From: Cornus controversa | Lineage: Eukaryota > Streptophyta > Magnoliopsida > Cornales > Cornaceae | NCBI GenBank assembly: GCA_026545225.1 | Contig: CM048853.1 | Span: 45,276,755 to 45,340,754 of the forward strand | Direction: 5' to 3' | Length of the DNA stretch: 64,000 nt | In this document: piece by piece, positions 35,736 to 46,403 of the stretch | How positions within the stretch are numbered: position 1 is the first letter of the stretch | Layout of the letters: the number at the start of each line of letters is the position of its first letter | Position numbers and translations under genes: made by a program | The notes under the pieces: generated by a model | The model's database searches: none | The model's input: only the letters and a program-made list of their open reading frames with translations | What the model was told of the DNA's origin: nothing

Positions 35736-36860
35736 TTGAACGACGATTTTTGCTTCATCAGTTACGCCTTGGCGGCATATGTGAGAATTCGAATATAAAA
35801 AGCTGCAACGGTCACCGTACATTCAGCACCTTCTCCCACAAGTGAGATCAGGAGCAACCGCTAATACGAATTTATATCCGGAACAAACCAAACCACATGG
35901 AACAGCATAGAAAGGCTCACAGAGAGCGTACTAATCCTTGCACCACTCCTCGAAAATGTGGGTTTCTTGAGAAGTTAACTTTGATCCAAACATGGTATCC
36001 CCTCAAGTCTATTTACTTGCTATCAAGCAGTGTCTCGCATAACCGCCACGCAACGATGACACACCACTATATCTGGTGGCTCGCAATTGTTGGATTCATG
36101 CCTATGCTATGCAAGACTCTCAGCACAAATCTCCAAGTCCCCAAATAAGTCCTATTTAAATGACCAAGTCAATAATATTATTGTAGAAATCATGATATTT
36201 ATTTTCGATATCTATCACTCCTCTTAAATTAAATGCAAATTGAAACTAATCCATGTACTGTTAGAGACGGGTTATATATTCAGAGAATTCCAGCACTATC
36301 TACCATCGTCCCCACATTCTACGAAAAAATATAGAAGGAAATGCAATAGTGTTGAGATGAAGAGATGGTCAATTTGGACATTTTTTGCCAAATATGGACG
36401 TCGCCAAGACTGGCTTCATCGTCGAACGCGACTTCTCAAAGCCAAGTCTAACCCACCGATTCACCATCGTGGATCTTAACCACCGTCGAACATGGCTTCC
36501 TCGCCAAACCGTCAACACCGATCATGAAACCTCAGAAGGACCGATCAATCTGCCACACACCATTTGACTGATCACGCCAAATTCCAGTACGCCCTATCAT
36601 CTATAGATCGTCAAACGGGATAAACATCAACCAACGACCAGCCAGCTAAGCGTGGCCAAACCCTGCAGCTCCATCATCAATCAATGGTCAGAACCAGGCT
36701 CTGATCCATCCACGCTGATCTAGCCCAGACCATTAGTGCCGAACATGGATGTCGCCGGTTAGGCCTCATCATATACAGAATCATGCCTGCTCACTGATCG
36801 AAAGGGCACATACATCTGTCTTCTGAAGCACATTCAACATGAATGTTTTGATCAGAGGAC

Positions 36861-36920
36861 TCATTCCTTTTGAAGATCATCGGCGGAGATGACTGTGATG
36901 TCTAAACCACGGTACTCCAT
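36861..36920 (-). pseudogene. N-terminal fragment of a C2 SRC2-like gene
   Basis: On the minus strand, MEYRGLDITVISADDLQ is followed by Lys-Glu and a stop. This is the first strand of the C2 domain of the family and nothing more. Upstream on the minus strand (36921-37020) there is a C2-type leader: a TATATATA segment, then ATCAATTGCTCTCAATC-like bases close to the ATG, as in the other copies. So a promoter, leader and about 17 codons were copied or survive. The rest of the domain is missing. Confidence 0.85.
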
Positions 36921-37020
36921 GTTTTGCATTATACGTAGGATTGAGAGCAATTGATCAAAGATTGGAGAGGAACTAAATAACAATGATTCACTGCATGTAT
37001 ATATAGCTGTATATATAGAG

Positions 37021-37635
37021 TTATATAGACAATATGAATTAAACGGGTTTGGGTTTGAGTAAATCCACACGTTTAACAAATAAACGACACAAATACGACA
37101 CCCAAAAATTGGATTGAATTTGAGTTTAAGCTATCTAACTCGAAACATGATTACGACATGAGTTATTCATGTATTATAGTTTTATATAAACTTATATATA
37201 CATAGTTATATATATTGCAATTTTTTGTAATTTATTTGTTTGTTTATAGAACTAATGTAGTCATAAAATGCAATGATGAGATTGTTATAGTGTTTTTTCA
37301 GTTGTTGAATCATCACCTTAGTATGTTTTTGATTTTATATATAGATATAAAATTTATAATATAGTTTGATTTAGATATTTTTAAGGGTGGAGAAACTCAT
37401 ATAATATAAGTTAAACGAATTAAAAAGATTATTAAACAAGTCATGCTATTATAGGACATGTTTATTAAATGAGTTACATGAGTCAACACGTTTAATAAAC
37501 GGATTGGGTTAGTGTTGAGGGTCTTTGACACGATTATTAAATGAGTCCGGTTAGGGTTGAGTTGTTTAGTAGAATACTCATTGATCGACACGATATGAAC
37601 ACGACACGGGAACACAAATTGTCACCCTTAATAGA
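37021..37635. mobile_element. Dispersed repeat ending in TTGTCACCCTTA (hAT-like fragment)
   Basis: Contains repeated phrases with CGACACGA and GTTTAATAAACGGATTGGGTTAG and ends AATTGTCACCCTTA near 37632, resembling the ends of hAT-like elements in this window. A second copy lies at about 62595-62985 (shared phrases CAGTTGTTGAATCATC, AGGACATGTT, AGCAGAATA). Left boundary not found. Confidence 0.6.
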
Positions 37636-38277
37636 GAAAGAGAAACGAGAAGTCAGATGGGGTAATTTGCAATTTTGGTAAATTAAGCGATGCTTGTTCT
37701 TAAAAAAAAAAGTAAAGGGAGGTTATTTTGTAATTTTTGGATAATACAAGAAGGTTGAGTTCAATTTGGCCAAGAATTAAACATAAATTCAAAATCCAAT
37801 TTATTTATTTATTAGAGTTTAAAACAATAACTTTAATTGAAATTATCCTACCAAATTCAAATCAAGTGCAAACATAATATTTCCACAAAAAAGTTTTTAA
37901 AAGCTTTAGACGGGATCCTTCCATCGCTTAAATGCGAAGGCAAATTTTAATTGAAATTGTGAAATGAATATATATCATCTATAACATTTAGCTTAGAAGA
38001 ACATGTTATCCTTGGTGAGGAGGATAAATGAACATATTTTTCTATAGTATTAGGAAATGCAAGGTTTAAAAATGTATTAAGGTAGATGAAATTATGGAGG
38101 GCTTTAGGAAACAAAATATCTTTTGAAATTTAAAAATGTTTCGAAAAAGAATGACACATCTTAGCTAACAAAATTATTTAATACGATAATAAATAAAATG
38201 AGCAATACTTTACTACCTATTTATAAATATAAGATAAGGGATATACAAAGTTTAACTATATTATAGTATTAAATTTA

Positions 38278-38444
38278 GGGAGGCGATATTTGCACTCCCA
38301 TTTTCTACAATTGCACTGCACTTGTTTCTTTCTTTTAAAGGAAATAACAAGAAGGTTCTTAAACTAATCAATATATCATTCCCTATTTTATAATACCACA
38401 ACTACCCTTTATAGTATAAACTTAAAATTTTTTTTAGTATCTTT

Positions 38445-38492
<48 letters not shown>

Positions 38493-39174
38493 TCTGTCAA
38501 AAAAAATAATTTGTTTACTTTTTTTAATACTTTTTTTTCTCCTGTCAAAAGATAACTTTTTCTTAAGTTTTTTTTATCCTATCAAAAGAGATAATTTATT
38601 CAACAAATATTACTTTTTTTTTAACTTTTTTTTTCAGTCTTTCCAAAAGAAATAATTTCTTTTTTTAATCCTATCAAAAGAGATAATTTATTCAATAAAG
38701 ATAACTTATTTTTGGGCTCTCTCACTGGAAATAATTTATTTAACAAGAAGAATTTTTTTTAGGTACTTTATTTTTAGGTCCTGTCAAAAGATATAATTTA
38801 TTCAACATGATAACTTTTTTTTGAATACTTTTTAATTTTTGGTTCTTGCCAAATAGATAATTTATTTAACAGAGATAATTTTTTTTTGGTTTTATCAAAA
38901 GATAATTTATTCAACATATATTACTTTTTTTGGGTCATGTAAAAAGAGACTTTTTTTTGAGTTATTTTTTTTAGTATATTTTTTTATTTTCTTGTTTATT
39001 CTGTCAAAAGAATTCGAAACCATTAAAGATTGGAGATAGAGAGAATATCTAAAAGGGTAGTTTAGTATTTTTTTTTAAAATATAATGATTCACATGTAAA
39101 GTTAAGGTTAGAAGCGACATTTCTTTTATGATGGGAGTGCAACTGAAGAAAAGAAGAGCGCGAGTATCGCCTCC
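38278..39174. mobile_element. Mutator-like nonautonomous element (GGGAGGCGAT family, copy B), 897 bp, 9-bp TSD
   Basis: Left end GGGAGGCGATATTTGCACTC, right end revcomp GGAGGCGATACTCGCGCTC. The flanks TTAAATTTA at 38269-38277 and 39175-39183 are a perfect 9-bp duplication. The interior is a degenerate T-rich minisatellite around CAAAAGAGATAATTTATTCA, plus a TA microsatellite at 38449-38488. It defines a family with the copies at 3806 and 45094. Confidence 0.92.
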
Positions 39175-39687
39175 TTAAATTTATAAATCATCCTATTAAA
39201 GAGTAATGGTAAAAGGAAAAGAATAACATATATATAGGCCAAAATGCACTAAATTTCTCTGTGCTATCAAAAAATTACAAAATACCACTTCTACTATTTA
39301 TTTTTTTGGTAACAGACATACCTCAATGTATTAAAAGTTGTATATTATACCCCTCTCTGTTAGTCAGAAGTTGGAATATTGGCTGTTGGGGGAGGGCGTT
39401 GTCATTTCAAGAGGGGATAAGATACAATTAGATCACCAACCTTGGTGTCAATGAAGTATCCTAAGAATTCCGACATCACAATCTCACTAAAAAGAACAAA
39501 AGAATTAGCTCACCGACTTACAGAGAGTTATGGAGCATTTAAATTTCTAATGTTGTTTTTGGTTACATAGAATTGGTGCATTGTAATTGAAAACAAATAA
39601 AACTAATTTCTTATTCAATTCTAATTTCAAGGCACCAAATTTCATGCAAAGCATAGTTGTTTTTTAAAATTTAGTCAATAAAATATA

Positions 39688-39800
39688 GGGCAAAGTGCTC
39701 TTAAACCCCATCAGATTTACTTTTATTGCTCACAAAGAATAGTTGTGTTAAAAATGATAGTCAACCTCCCCAAGGTTTGGTTGACTTTGCCCAAACACTC
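39688..39800. mobile_element. Single arm of a Mutator-like element (GGGTAAAATGCTC family)
   Basis: GGGCAAAGTGCTCTTAAACC and TTATTGCTCACAAAGA resemble the left arm of the element at 63239 (GGATAAAATGCTCAAACAC, TTATTGCTCACAGACT). A matching right arm was not found, so the element is truncated or very diverged. Confidence 0.6.
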
Positions 39801-39894
39801 TTTTTTGTTAGTTGACCATGAACCGTGCAAGAAGTCAACTAATTTATAAAATTAAAATACCAAAACTACCCTTGTTTGAAGTTTCTCTCTCTAG

Positions 39895-40191
39895 TCTCTC
39901 TCTGTTTACACACTCCCCTATGCACACCCACCCGTACCTAACAACTCCATCCTCATCTTCCGCCAGCTCATCATCGTCGTCTTCACTGACAACGACGACT
40001 CTGATTCCGACTCAGTAGCCCACACTTGTGACTCCTCATCAAGTTATGCCTCATGGGTTGGTCCATGTGTATCTGGGTCCCAATTTTTTGTTCCGAGTTC
40101 TGATTCAGAGCCATGTGACGGTGCCGGTTCAGAATTATCGTCCTCTTCCTCACCATGTTCCAATTTAGTATCATTACAATCAACATCGTAA
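39895..40191 (+). other. Open frame without ATG, acidic and Ser-rich, in transposon context
   Basis: 98 codons stay open from after a TAG at 39892 to the TAA at 40189-40191. The reading is Ser/Asp-rich (FTDNDDSDSDS; DSSSSYASW; SELSSSSSP) and base composition is clearly less AT-rich than the flanks. No start codon and no recognised family. It may be a gene fragment captured by the adjacent Mutator-like arm, or chance. Confidence 0.25.
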
Positions 40192-40480
40192 TTGTCATCA
40201 TCTCCAGCATCGTCACCACTATGATAGTGTTGGGTTTGGTGATCATCAAGAGAATGGAGTTCAAACTCAACAACTAGTTCCGGCTACCGGCGGCAAAGGA
40301 TAAATGCGACGGTGGTGGGAGGGGATAACATGCATCACTCAAATTCATAGCCTAGTTTGGCCGATCTCCAAAATGAATTCCTAGGGTTCAAACGTCTGCT
40401 ACCAGTTTCCTTCAAATTGTCACACAACACTACAAATCAGTCCAAATTAATCTTGTTAGATGCTCAAGAGGCACAATCTT

Positions 40481-40506
40481 CACAAACACACACACACAAA
40501 CACACA

Positions 40507-40537
<31 letters not shown>
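40481..40537. repeat. CA/TA microsatellite
   Basis: ACACACACAAACACACACAT, then TATATA and a second CA run. Confidence 0.95.
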
Positions 40538-41163
40538 TGGGATTCCAAATTTTTACTCAAACTTAGGATATCAACCAAGCTCCATCACTGTTTACATCAA
40601 CCCCACCATCTAAGAATCATAAGCACCTAAATCACCATATAAAACAACTGATCCATGGTATTTCTCATTGTTCATATTTATGTCTTATATACATATATGC
40701 ATGTACATGAGGGACACACCCACTGTCAGTACATGGAATTTACCAAATCCTGAGATCTACACTAATACTATCATTGTTTCACCATTCTTACATCATCAAC
40801 AGAAGATAAGCTCTTGAATTGTGGCCAGCTTGAGAAAGTACCTGAAGTGGAAGCATTTGTGTAAGGGGTATAATGGTAAAAGTACATGAACCAGAAAAAA
40901 CATGTTGTTATAGTTATTTTTTATACAAGTATTTTTCGTGAACAAAAAAAAAAAAATTTTGGAGCGTTAGAGCATTTTATCTCAAAGGCGAATTATGTTA
41001 CTTTGACAGAATTATTAGACAAAAACTTTTATATTTATTGGATGCATGTTTATGATCTCACCAAATGCATTCTATGAATCAGAAAATTTTTACCTTAACA
41101 TTTTTGCCTAACCTGCCCAAAAATATAACTAAACGATCAATTATATTGTGACGTGATAGTTGT

Positions 41164-41763
41164 TAGGGATGGCAACGGGTCGATTTTGGGTCGGGGATCC
41201 CCATCCCCATCCCCATAACCGTTTAATTTTAGAAACCCCATAACCGCCCCATAACCGGTTATAAATTTCCCCCTTCACCCCATCCCAGCCCCATAACCGA
41301 CAGAACTCACCCCACCCCAAACTGCCTCGCCCCATAACCGGTTAAAACTCAAATATTTTGAAATTAAAATTTTTTTTTAAGTTCCAACAAAACCATATAA
41401 AACTAACCATACATTCCTCTAACATAAAACTAACATAGAATTTCATCCTTCATGGTAAGAATAAGGAAAGAATCACAATCATATCATCGTAAACTAGGAG
41501 AGAGGAGTGAGATTAGGGCTAAAGTTTTCTATTTAAGTATATATACACATAAGTAATATAATATAATAACATATTAAGTGTAAAATAATTGGGGCGGGTT
41601 TTAAATGGGGTAGGGTGACCTTTCCCCGTCCCCGCCCCAAAACCGACCGGGTTTTAACTAACAAAACTCATCCCCATTCCATTAAGATAAACGGTTCCCC
41701 AAACCCGTTTTAAACGGGTTGGGGCGGGGCGGTTCCCCGCCGGGTTGGGGATTTTTGCCATCC
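41164..41763. mobile_element. hAT-like MITE, 600 bp, with 8-bp TSD
   Basis: Left end TAGGGATGGCAACGGGT, right end ATTTTTGCCATCC (revcomp GGATGGCAAAAAT). The flanking 8-bp duplication ATAGTTGT occurs at 41156-41163 and 41764-41771. Both subterminal regions are GC-rich (CCCCATAACCG, CCCCGTCCCCGCCCC). No transposase. Confidence 0.9.
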
Positions 41764-42650
41764 ATAGTTGTGCATGCTCATGCCATTAAGCTTGGGTTAC
41801 AACTTACAAAATAGTACGTGGATTAAGTCGCAGTTAGAATGGATCATCATATCTTGTAGTGCCAATGGCAGAGTCACCTTAATATCCGATGGGACAGCTA
41901 CTCTCGCTCAACTTTTTCGTTATTCAATTTTTGCATGTGAATCTTTTAATAATTATAAAAATGCTCCCATAAAATTGCAAAAAGAGCCTTGGTCTTGAAA
42001 GCCCTATGCACAGGAAAAAAAAAAGGAAAATGAGGGAAGAAGAAAATGGAAAGGAAAAGAAGGAAGAAAGAAGTATATTTTTGTTGCAACTTAAGTATCT
42101 AGGTTGTGTGGTGGATTGTGTTTGAAGACATTGGTAATAACTAATGATGTAACTACTTTTAAAACATGAAAATTTGTCAAAATGAAAGGAAATATCATAG
42201 ATCAATATTTAATTTTCGTATTTATTATTTTGATTCAAATTTTATTAATCAGAACCTTTTTTGACTCCACCACTATTGCAGTGATAACTTGATATCATAA
42301 CCATGAAATAAAATCAAATTACTTTACCATAGTTATTTTTATTTTTATTTTTTTGGAATTTCAAGCAAATTGTATTAATAGTGAATAATTACAAAGGTTG
42401 GGCCCTGAATATGGCCCAGGAGGACCATTAAGGCCCAACAAAAGACCAATTAGGTCTGAACAATGGATCCACAAAGTGGCGCAGCACTGAGGAAGCGGTT
42501 AAAGCAAACCTGCTAACCCATACTGTCTCCGGATACAACACGGGGGAGAACTTTGGATGCCAAATCTCTTAATTACAAACTTTTTATTAGAAAATGATAC
42601 AAGAAGCGAATTGTTTGGCCGAACTGTCATATCTATTGATATGCGTTGTT

Positions 42651-42757
42651 GGAGTAGATATTGGGTTAGCCGGGTATACCATGTCGTTGAATGATGCATT
42701 TTAATTGACTTGGTATACAAATGACATGGTATATCCGACTCACCCAATATCTACTCA
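42651..42757. mobile_element. Hairpin-forming foldback element, about 105 bp
   Basis: GGAGTAGATATTGGGTTAGC and GACTCACCCAATATCTACTC are inverted near-complements; further in, GTATACCATGTCGTTGA pairs with ACATGGTATATCC. The whole segment can fold on itself. Its end GAGTAGATATTGG also occurs in the foldback at 35168, suggesting related elements. Confidence 0.72.
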
Positions 42758-43747
42758 CGTCGTTAGATGCAATGTAGCCATGCACAAAAAATTCTTCAAT
42801 CCGTGATTTCAATTCAATCTGATTTGATTCGTGCAAATTGAATTGTATTAAATAACAGATAAGTTGGGATTTAAAAAATAAGAATTCGTAGGCCAGAGAT
42901 CAGATTACGGATTGAGAGTCAGAAATCCGATTCGTTAGAATTTATATATATATAATAATAATAATAATAATATCTTATATTTTTTAATAATAATATTATA
43001 ATATCTTATATCTTTTAGGCTAAAAAATTGTTATTGGACCCTAATTAAAAAATAATTATATTAAATTTAGATTAAGTCCAGTTTGTCAATTCGATCCGGT
43101 TTTACGGATCGAATTGAATCTTTTTTACAAATCAAATCGAATTGCATGTTCGTCAATTCATAAATTGCGAATCGAATTAAAATTATACCTAAATCGATCG
43201 TATTCGTGATCACCCCAATATAATGTAACAAAATCCACGTGGGTTCAAAAGTATGGCATTTAAGAGAACTATCAATAGTCCCGACAGATGCTATCAATAG
43301 TCCGGACATTTCGGCAAACAATTCTCAGGAACTATCATGATCCGTTTTTATTTACGTAGTCTATTAATGAGCTTCCCATACTATCATACAGTTTTGATAA
43401 TATATAGAAAACCACCTGTTTCACAATCTACGCATATGCATAAATATCAATTTGTAAAGTGTTTTCTTCAAGTGTCTGTGACTTCATATTTAATTCAGTT
43501 CTTACTTATTATCTCTCAGTAATAGATAATTAGATAATTGGTGTGATATCATATTACAAATGAATAGTGAGATAAAATTGTTAAAGTGGTCCTTCTCCGT
43601 TGTTTCCCAAACGGTTACTAAATTCCGGAATTTCGGAAATAGTAGTTTATCCACTTTGTTGATATTGCATTACCATTCCACACGCCGATGCATACACGTA
43701 TAGTAACGCGTCTAAGCAACGCCATTATATACGTCACACACTCTTTC

Positions 43748-43954
43748 CCTATCTCTATATATATAGACGCACACACTCGTTTGTATAAAAGTCGATCACT
43801 TCTATACTATTCTCGTGAATTCCTAGCAAACACACACAATACAATATATATCATCGTCTATTCAGTTCTATATATTTATATCTCTATATATATACACACA
43901 CAAACTTGATTCTTCTCTGCAATCAATTGCTCAATCTTCCTGTATAACACAGAA
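43748..43954 (+). promoter_or_regulatory. Core promoter and leader of the C2 gene
   Basis: A TATA-like CTATATATATAG lies at 43755-43766, about 190 bp before the ATG, and a second TATATATA run lies at 43868-43893. The leader ends with AATCAATTGCTCAATC (43920-43935), a motif shared with the leaders of the C2 pseudogene (32015-32030) and the minus-strand fragment (about 36940). Transcription start not known. Confidence 0.45.
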
Positions 43955-44800
43955 ATGGAGTATCGTTGTTTAGATATCACAATTATCTCCGCCGAAGGCC
44001 TCAACGATGTGAATCTCATGTCCAAGATGGACGTCTACGTGGTGGCGTCGATCTCCGGCGTCCGGAAACTGACCCACATCGACAAACGCGGCGGAAAAAA
44101 CCCCAAGTGGAACCACAACATAAAGTTCTCCGTCGCCGAATCCGCCGTGCAACAGCCCCACCTTTGCCTCCTTTTACAACTCCGCTCCGATCGCGTCCTC
44201 GGCGACAAAGATATTGGATACGTCTCCGTCCCCCTGCGAGATCTCCTCCCCGGCAACACCGCCTCCGAACGCGTCGTCGAGTATGCAGTCCAAAAACCCT
44301 CCGGAGAGCGTAAAGGTACATTGAAATTTTCGTACAAGTTCGATGGGAAGTTTACTCCGCCGCCGTCGATGGCCGCGCCGGAGAAACGGCACGAGCCTGT
44401 GATGGCGTATCCACCATATGGCGGTGCAAGTACGGCCGCTGCAGCGCCGCCGGGGAAAGGTCACGAGCCAGTAACGGCGTATCCACCACACGTCGGTGCG
44501 CCACCTGCTGGAGTGCCGATGTCGTACAATCAACCCCCTGCCTATGCCTATCCACCTCCGCCTCAGCATGCGGCGGGTTACGGATATCCGGCACAGCCAC
44601 AGGCGTATCCGCCGCCGGCGATGGCTGGGTATGGGTATCCACAAGTGCAGAAGCCCAACAAGAATAAGAATAAGTTTGGGATGGGAATGGGAATGGGAGC
44701 TGGTTTGCTCGGAGGCTTGTTGGTCGGAGATATGCTGTCAGATGTCGGTGATATGTCGGGCTATGATGGTGGTGGTTTTGACGGTGGATTTGATTTTTAA
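43955..44800 (+). CDS. C2-domain protein, SRC2-like, intact
   Basis: A single exon of 281 residues with no internal stop. C2 domain about residues 1-125: MEYRCLDITIISAEGLNDVN, KMDVYVVASI, DKRGGKNPKWNH, LRSDRVLGDKDIGYVSVPL, and the last strand GTLKFSYKF. Then a Pro/Ala/Tyr-rich linker with repeated AYPP motifs (about residues 130-225), a Lys/Asn stretch (KPNKNKNKFG), a Met-Gly run (GMGMGMGAGLLGGLLVGDML) and a Gly/Asp-rich end. This is the architecture of plant SRC2 / cold-regulated C2 proteins, which bind membranes through C2, in some cases in a calcium-dependent way; they have been tied to cold, defence and ER-to-vacuole traffic. The Gly-rich hydrophobic tail could be a membrane-associating segment. 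It has more G+C than its surroundings. Best-preserved member of the C2 cluster in this window. Confidence 0.9.
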   Translation: MEYRCLDITIISAEGLNDVNLMSKMDVYVVASISGVRKLTHIDKRGGKNPKWNHNIKFSVAESAVQQPHLCLLLQLRSDRVLGDKDIGYVSVPLRDLLPGNTASERVVEYAVQKPSGERKGTLKFSYKFDGKFTPPPSMAAPEKRHEPVMAYPPYGGASTAAAAPPGKGHEPVTAYPPHVGAPPAGVPMSYNQPPAYAYPPPPQHAAGYGYPAQPQAYPPPAMAGYGYPQVQKPNKNKNKFGMGMGMGAGLLGGLLVGDMLSDVGDMSGYDGGGFDGGFDF

Positions 44801-45057
44801 ATTTGGTTTTGATTATTTTTTGTGTTTTTTTTTTTTTTTTGTACTTTTGGTAGATGACTTGATGTGTGAATTGGTGTAGGTTTGATATGAATTGATTTGA
44901 TTTAGTTAATTTTTCAAATTGATACGTAGTAGTATATATATATATATATTTTGGAATGATGATGTTTCCCGAAAGAACACATACTCGTAATTCCACTTAC
45001 CTCTCTCGGCCGTCCATTACCGTTTCGTTCTTGTATTTATATATTATTTTTTTTCTC

Positions 45058-45091
<34 letters not shown>

Positions 45092-45093
45092 AA

Positions 45094-45755
45094 GAGGTTA
45101 TATTCCACTCTCCTTTTATATATTTACACTCTCATTTTAAATGAAATGATACTATAAACATAATTTTACAAGTAAATAATTATTATTTTTATCAAGTTAC
45201 ACAATTACTTTTTAAGATATTTTTAATTTGTTTTTCATTTTTAATATTTTAGGTTTCTTACGAGAAAATGAAAAAAAATTCTTAATATATTCTCTTGACA
45301 TGAAAAAAGAAGAGATATTTATGCTAAATAAATTATCTATTTTTATCGGATTAAAAAAAAGATTATTTATATTGAATAAAAAAATCTCTTTTGACAAGAA
45401 CCGAAAAAAAAAAATCAAAAAAATGTTAATTATTTACTTTGACATGATTCAAAAAAAAGTTATCATAATTAGAATAAATAATCTCATTTGAGAAAAAAAA
45501 TATAGTACACAATAAAAGACCAAATAAATTTATCTCTACAAAATAAATTATATCTTTTGACATTACTAGAAGGAAAAAAAAAGTATTAAAGAAGATAAAA
45601 AGAGTTAAAGTTAATAGGATAAATGGTGGATATGATATTATAAAATAAAAATTAATGCATTAAAAAGTTTATGGACATTTTTATTATTTTTTTAAAAAAT
45701 AAATAAATAAATGAAGTGAAATAGAAAAGGAGGAGAGCGTGAATAATCGCCTCCC
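45094..45755. mobile_element. Mutator-like nonautonomous element (GGGAGGCGAT family, copy C)
   Basis: Opposite orientation to copies A and B: the right end (revcomp GGGAGGCGATTATTCACGCTC) is the conserved end, and the left end GAGGTTATATTCCACTCTCC is its diverged mirror. The interior shows the complement of the family minisatellite (AGAGATATTTATGC, TCTTTTGACAAGAACC). Instead of a clear target duplication, the element is flanked by mirror-image microsatellites: TATA then CACA on the left, GTGT then TATA on the right. Confidence 0.75.
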
Positions 45756-46245
45756 GTGTGTGTGTATATATATATCATGCTTTTGCCGACGAGGTTTTTT
45801 TTTTTTTTTTTTTAGCACCGGAACTCCACTAGACAGGACCTTTTGGACCCACCCAGGCTACAAACCGGGGATGTTGTCGACGATCCCACACCTCAGCACC
45901 AATTTCAGCCGACGAGCTTCTTGTTACTTCTTTCTCATGTGGTTCAATATGAACCGTTAGTTGCTGCAGTAGTTTTGAACCCACAGTCCAATACACACCA
46001 TTAGTTTTGCTGCAGAATTTTTGAACCGCCGGCGGTGGAGGTTCGGCGTGGCCGGAACGGAATTCCGGCTGTGGGTTTACTATGGAGTTCTATGCAGAGC
46101 GGTTGGTAGACAGTGGTCCGCGATGGAAGAGAAATGGGTTTCATCGGCGGAATGCTAGCGGGGAATGATACTGAACCAGAGATACTCCGGTGGTGCCATG
46201 CATTCAAAACCCATGGTGGAGAATCTCCTCATGTCAACAGTGTGC

Positions 46246-46403
46246 CATGAATTCAAAATATCAAGCAACAGTGAAATAATCATCAATATCAGCAGCCACA
46301 TGAATTCAAAATATCAAGCAACAGTGAAATAATCATCAATATCAGCAGCACATGAATTCAAAATATCAAGCAACAGTGAAATAGTCATTGATATCAGCAG
46401 CCA
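46246..46403. repeat. Tandem repeat, three copies of 52-53 bp
   Basis: Copies start at 46246, 46299 and 46351, each with CATGAATTCAAAATATCAAG, CAACAGTGAAATA and ATATCAGCAGC. Copies 1 and 2 differ by one base in length; copy 3 has a few substitutions. Near identity indicates recent expansion. Confidence 0.93.

Larger units (their letters stand above)
34964..36860. other. Intergenic DNA with a small foldback and an unrecognised GC-richer segment
   Basis: Contains a palindrome at 35168-35262 and a two-copy repeat at 35622-35735 (both listed). 35400-36850 has a more even base composition than its surroundings and reads like the noncoding part of a retroelement, but no LTR boundaries, primer site or protein motifs were found. 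Short open frames here match nothing I know. Confidence 0.4.
36921..43954. other. Transposon-rich stretch between the C2 fragment and the intact C2 gene
   Basis: No host gene is recognised. It holds the hAT-like repeat (37021-37635), a Mutator-like element (38278-39174), a solo Mutator-type arm with an open acidic frame (39688-40191), CA/TA microsatellites, a hAT-like element (41164-41763) and a hairpin (42651-42757). 42790-43220 contains self-complementary CGAATTGAAT-type phrases, probably another decayed foldback. 43700-43954 is the promoter and leader of the C2 gene. Confidence 0.55.

Noticed and set aside
35897-36567. Frames of 60-83 codons in the GC-richer stretch
   Set aside because: No motif of gag, protease, polymerase or host families; start codons only by chance.
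44016-44996. Overlapping minus-strand frames up to 214 codons over the C2 gene
   Set aside because: GC-rich Pro/Ala codons on the plus strand leave the other frames open by chance; the plus-strand frame has the C2 domain.
46246-46403. CRISPR-like spacing of repeats
   Set aside because: The units are contiguous tandem copies with no unique spacers, and the DNA is plant nuclear.
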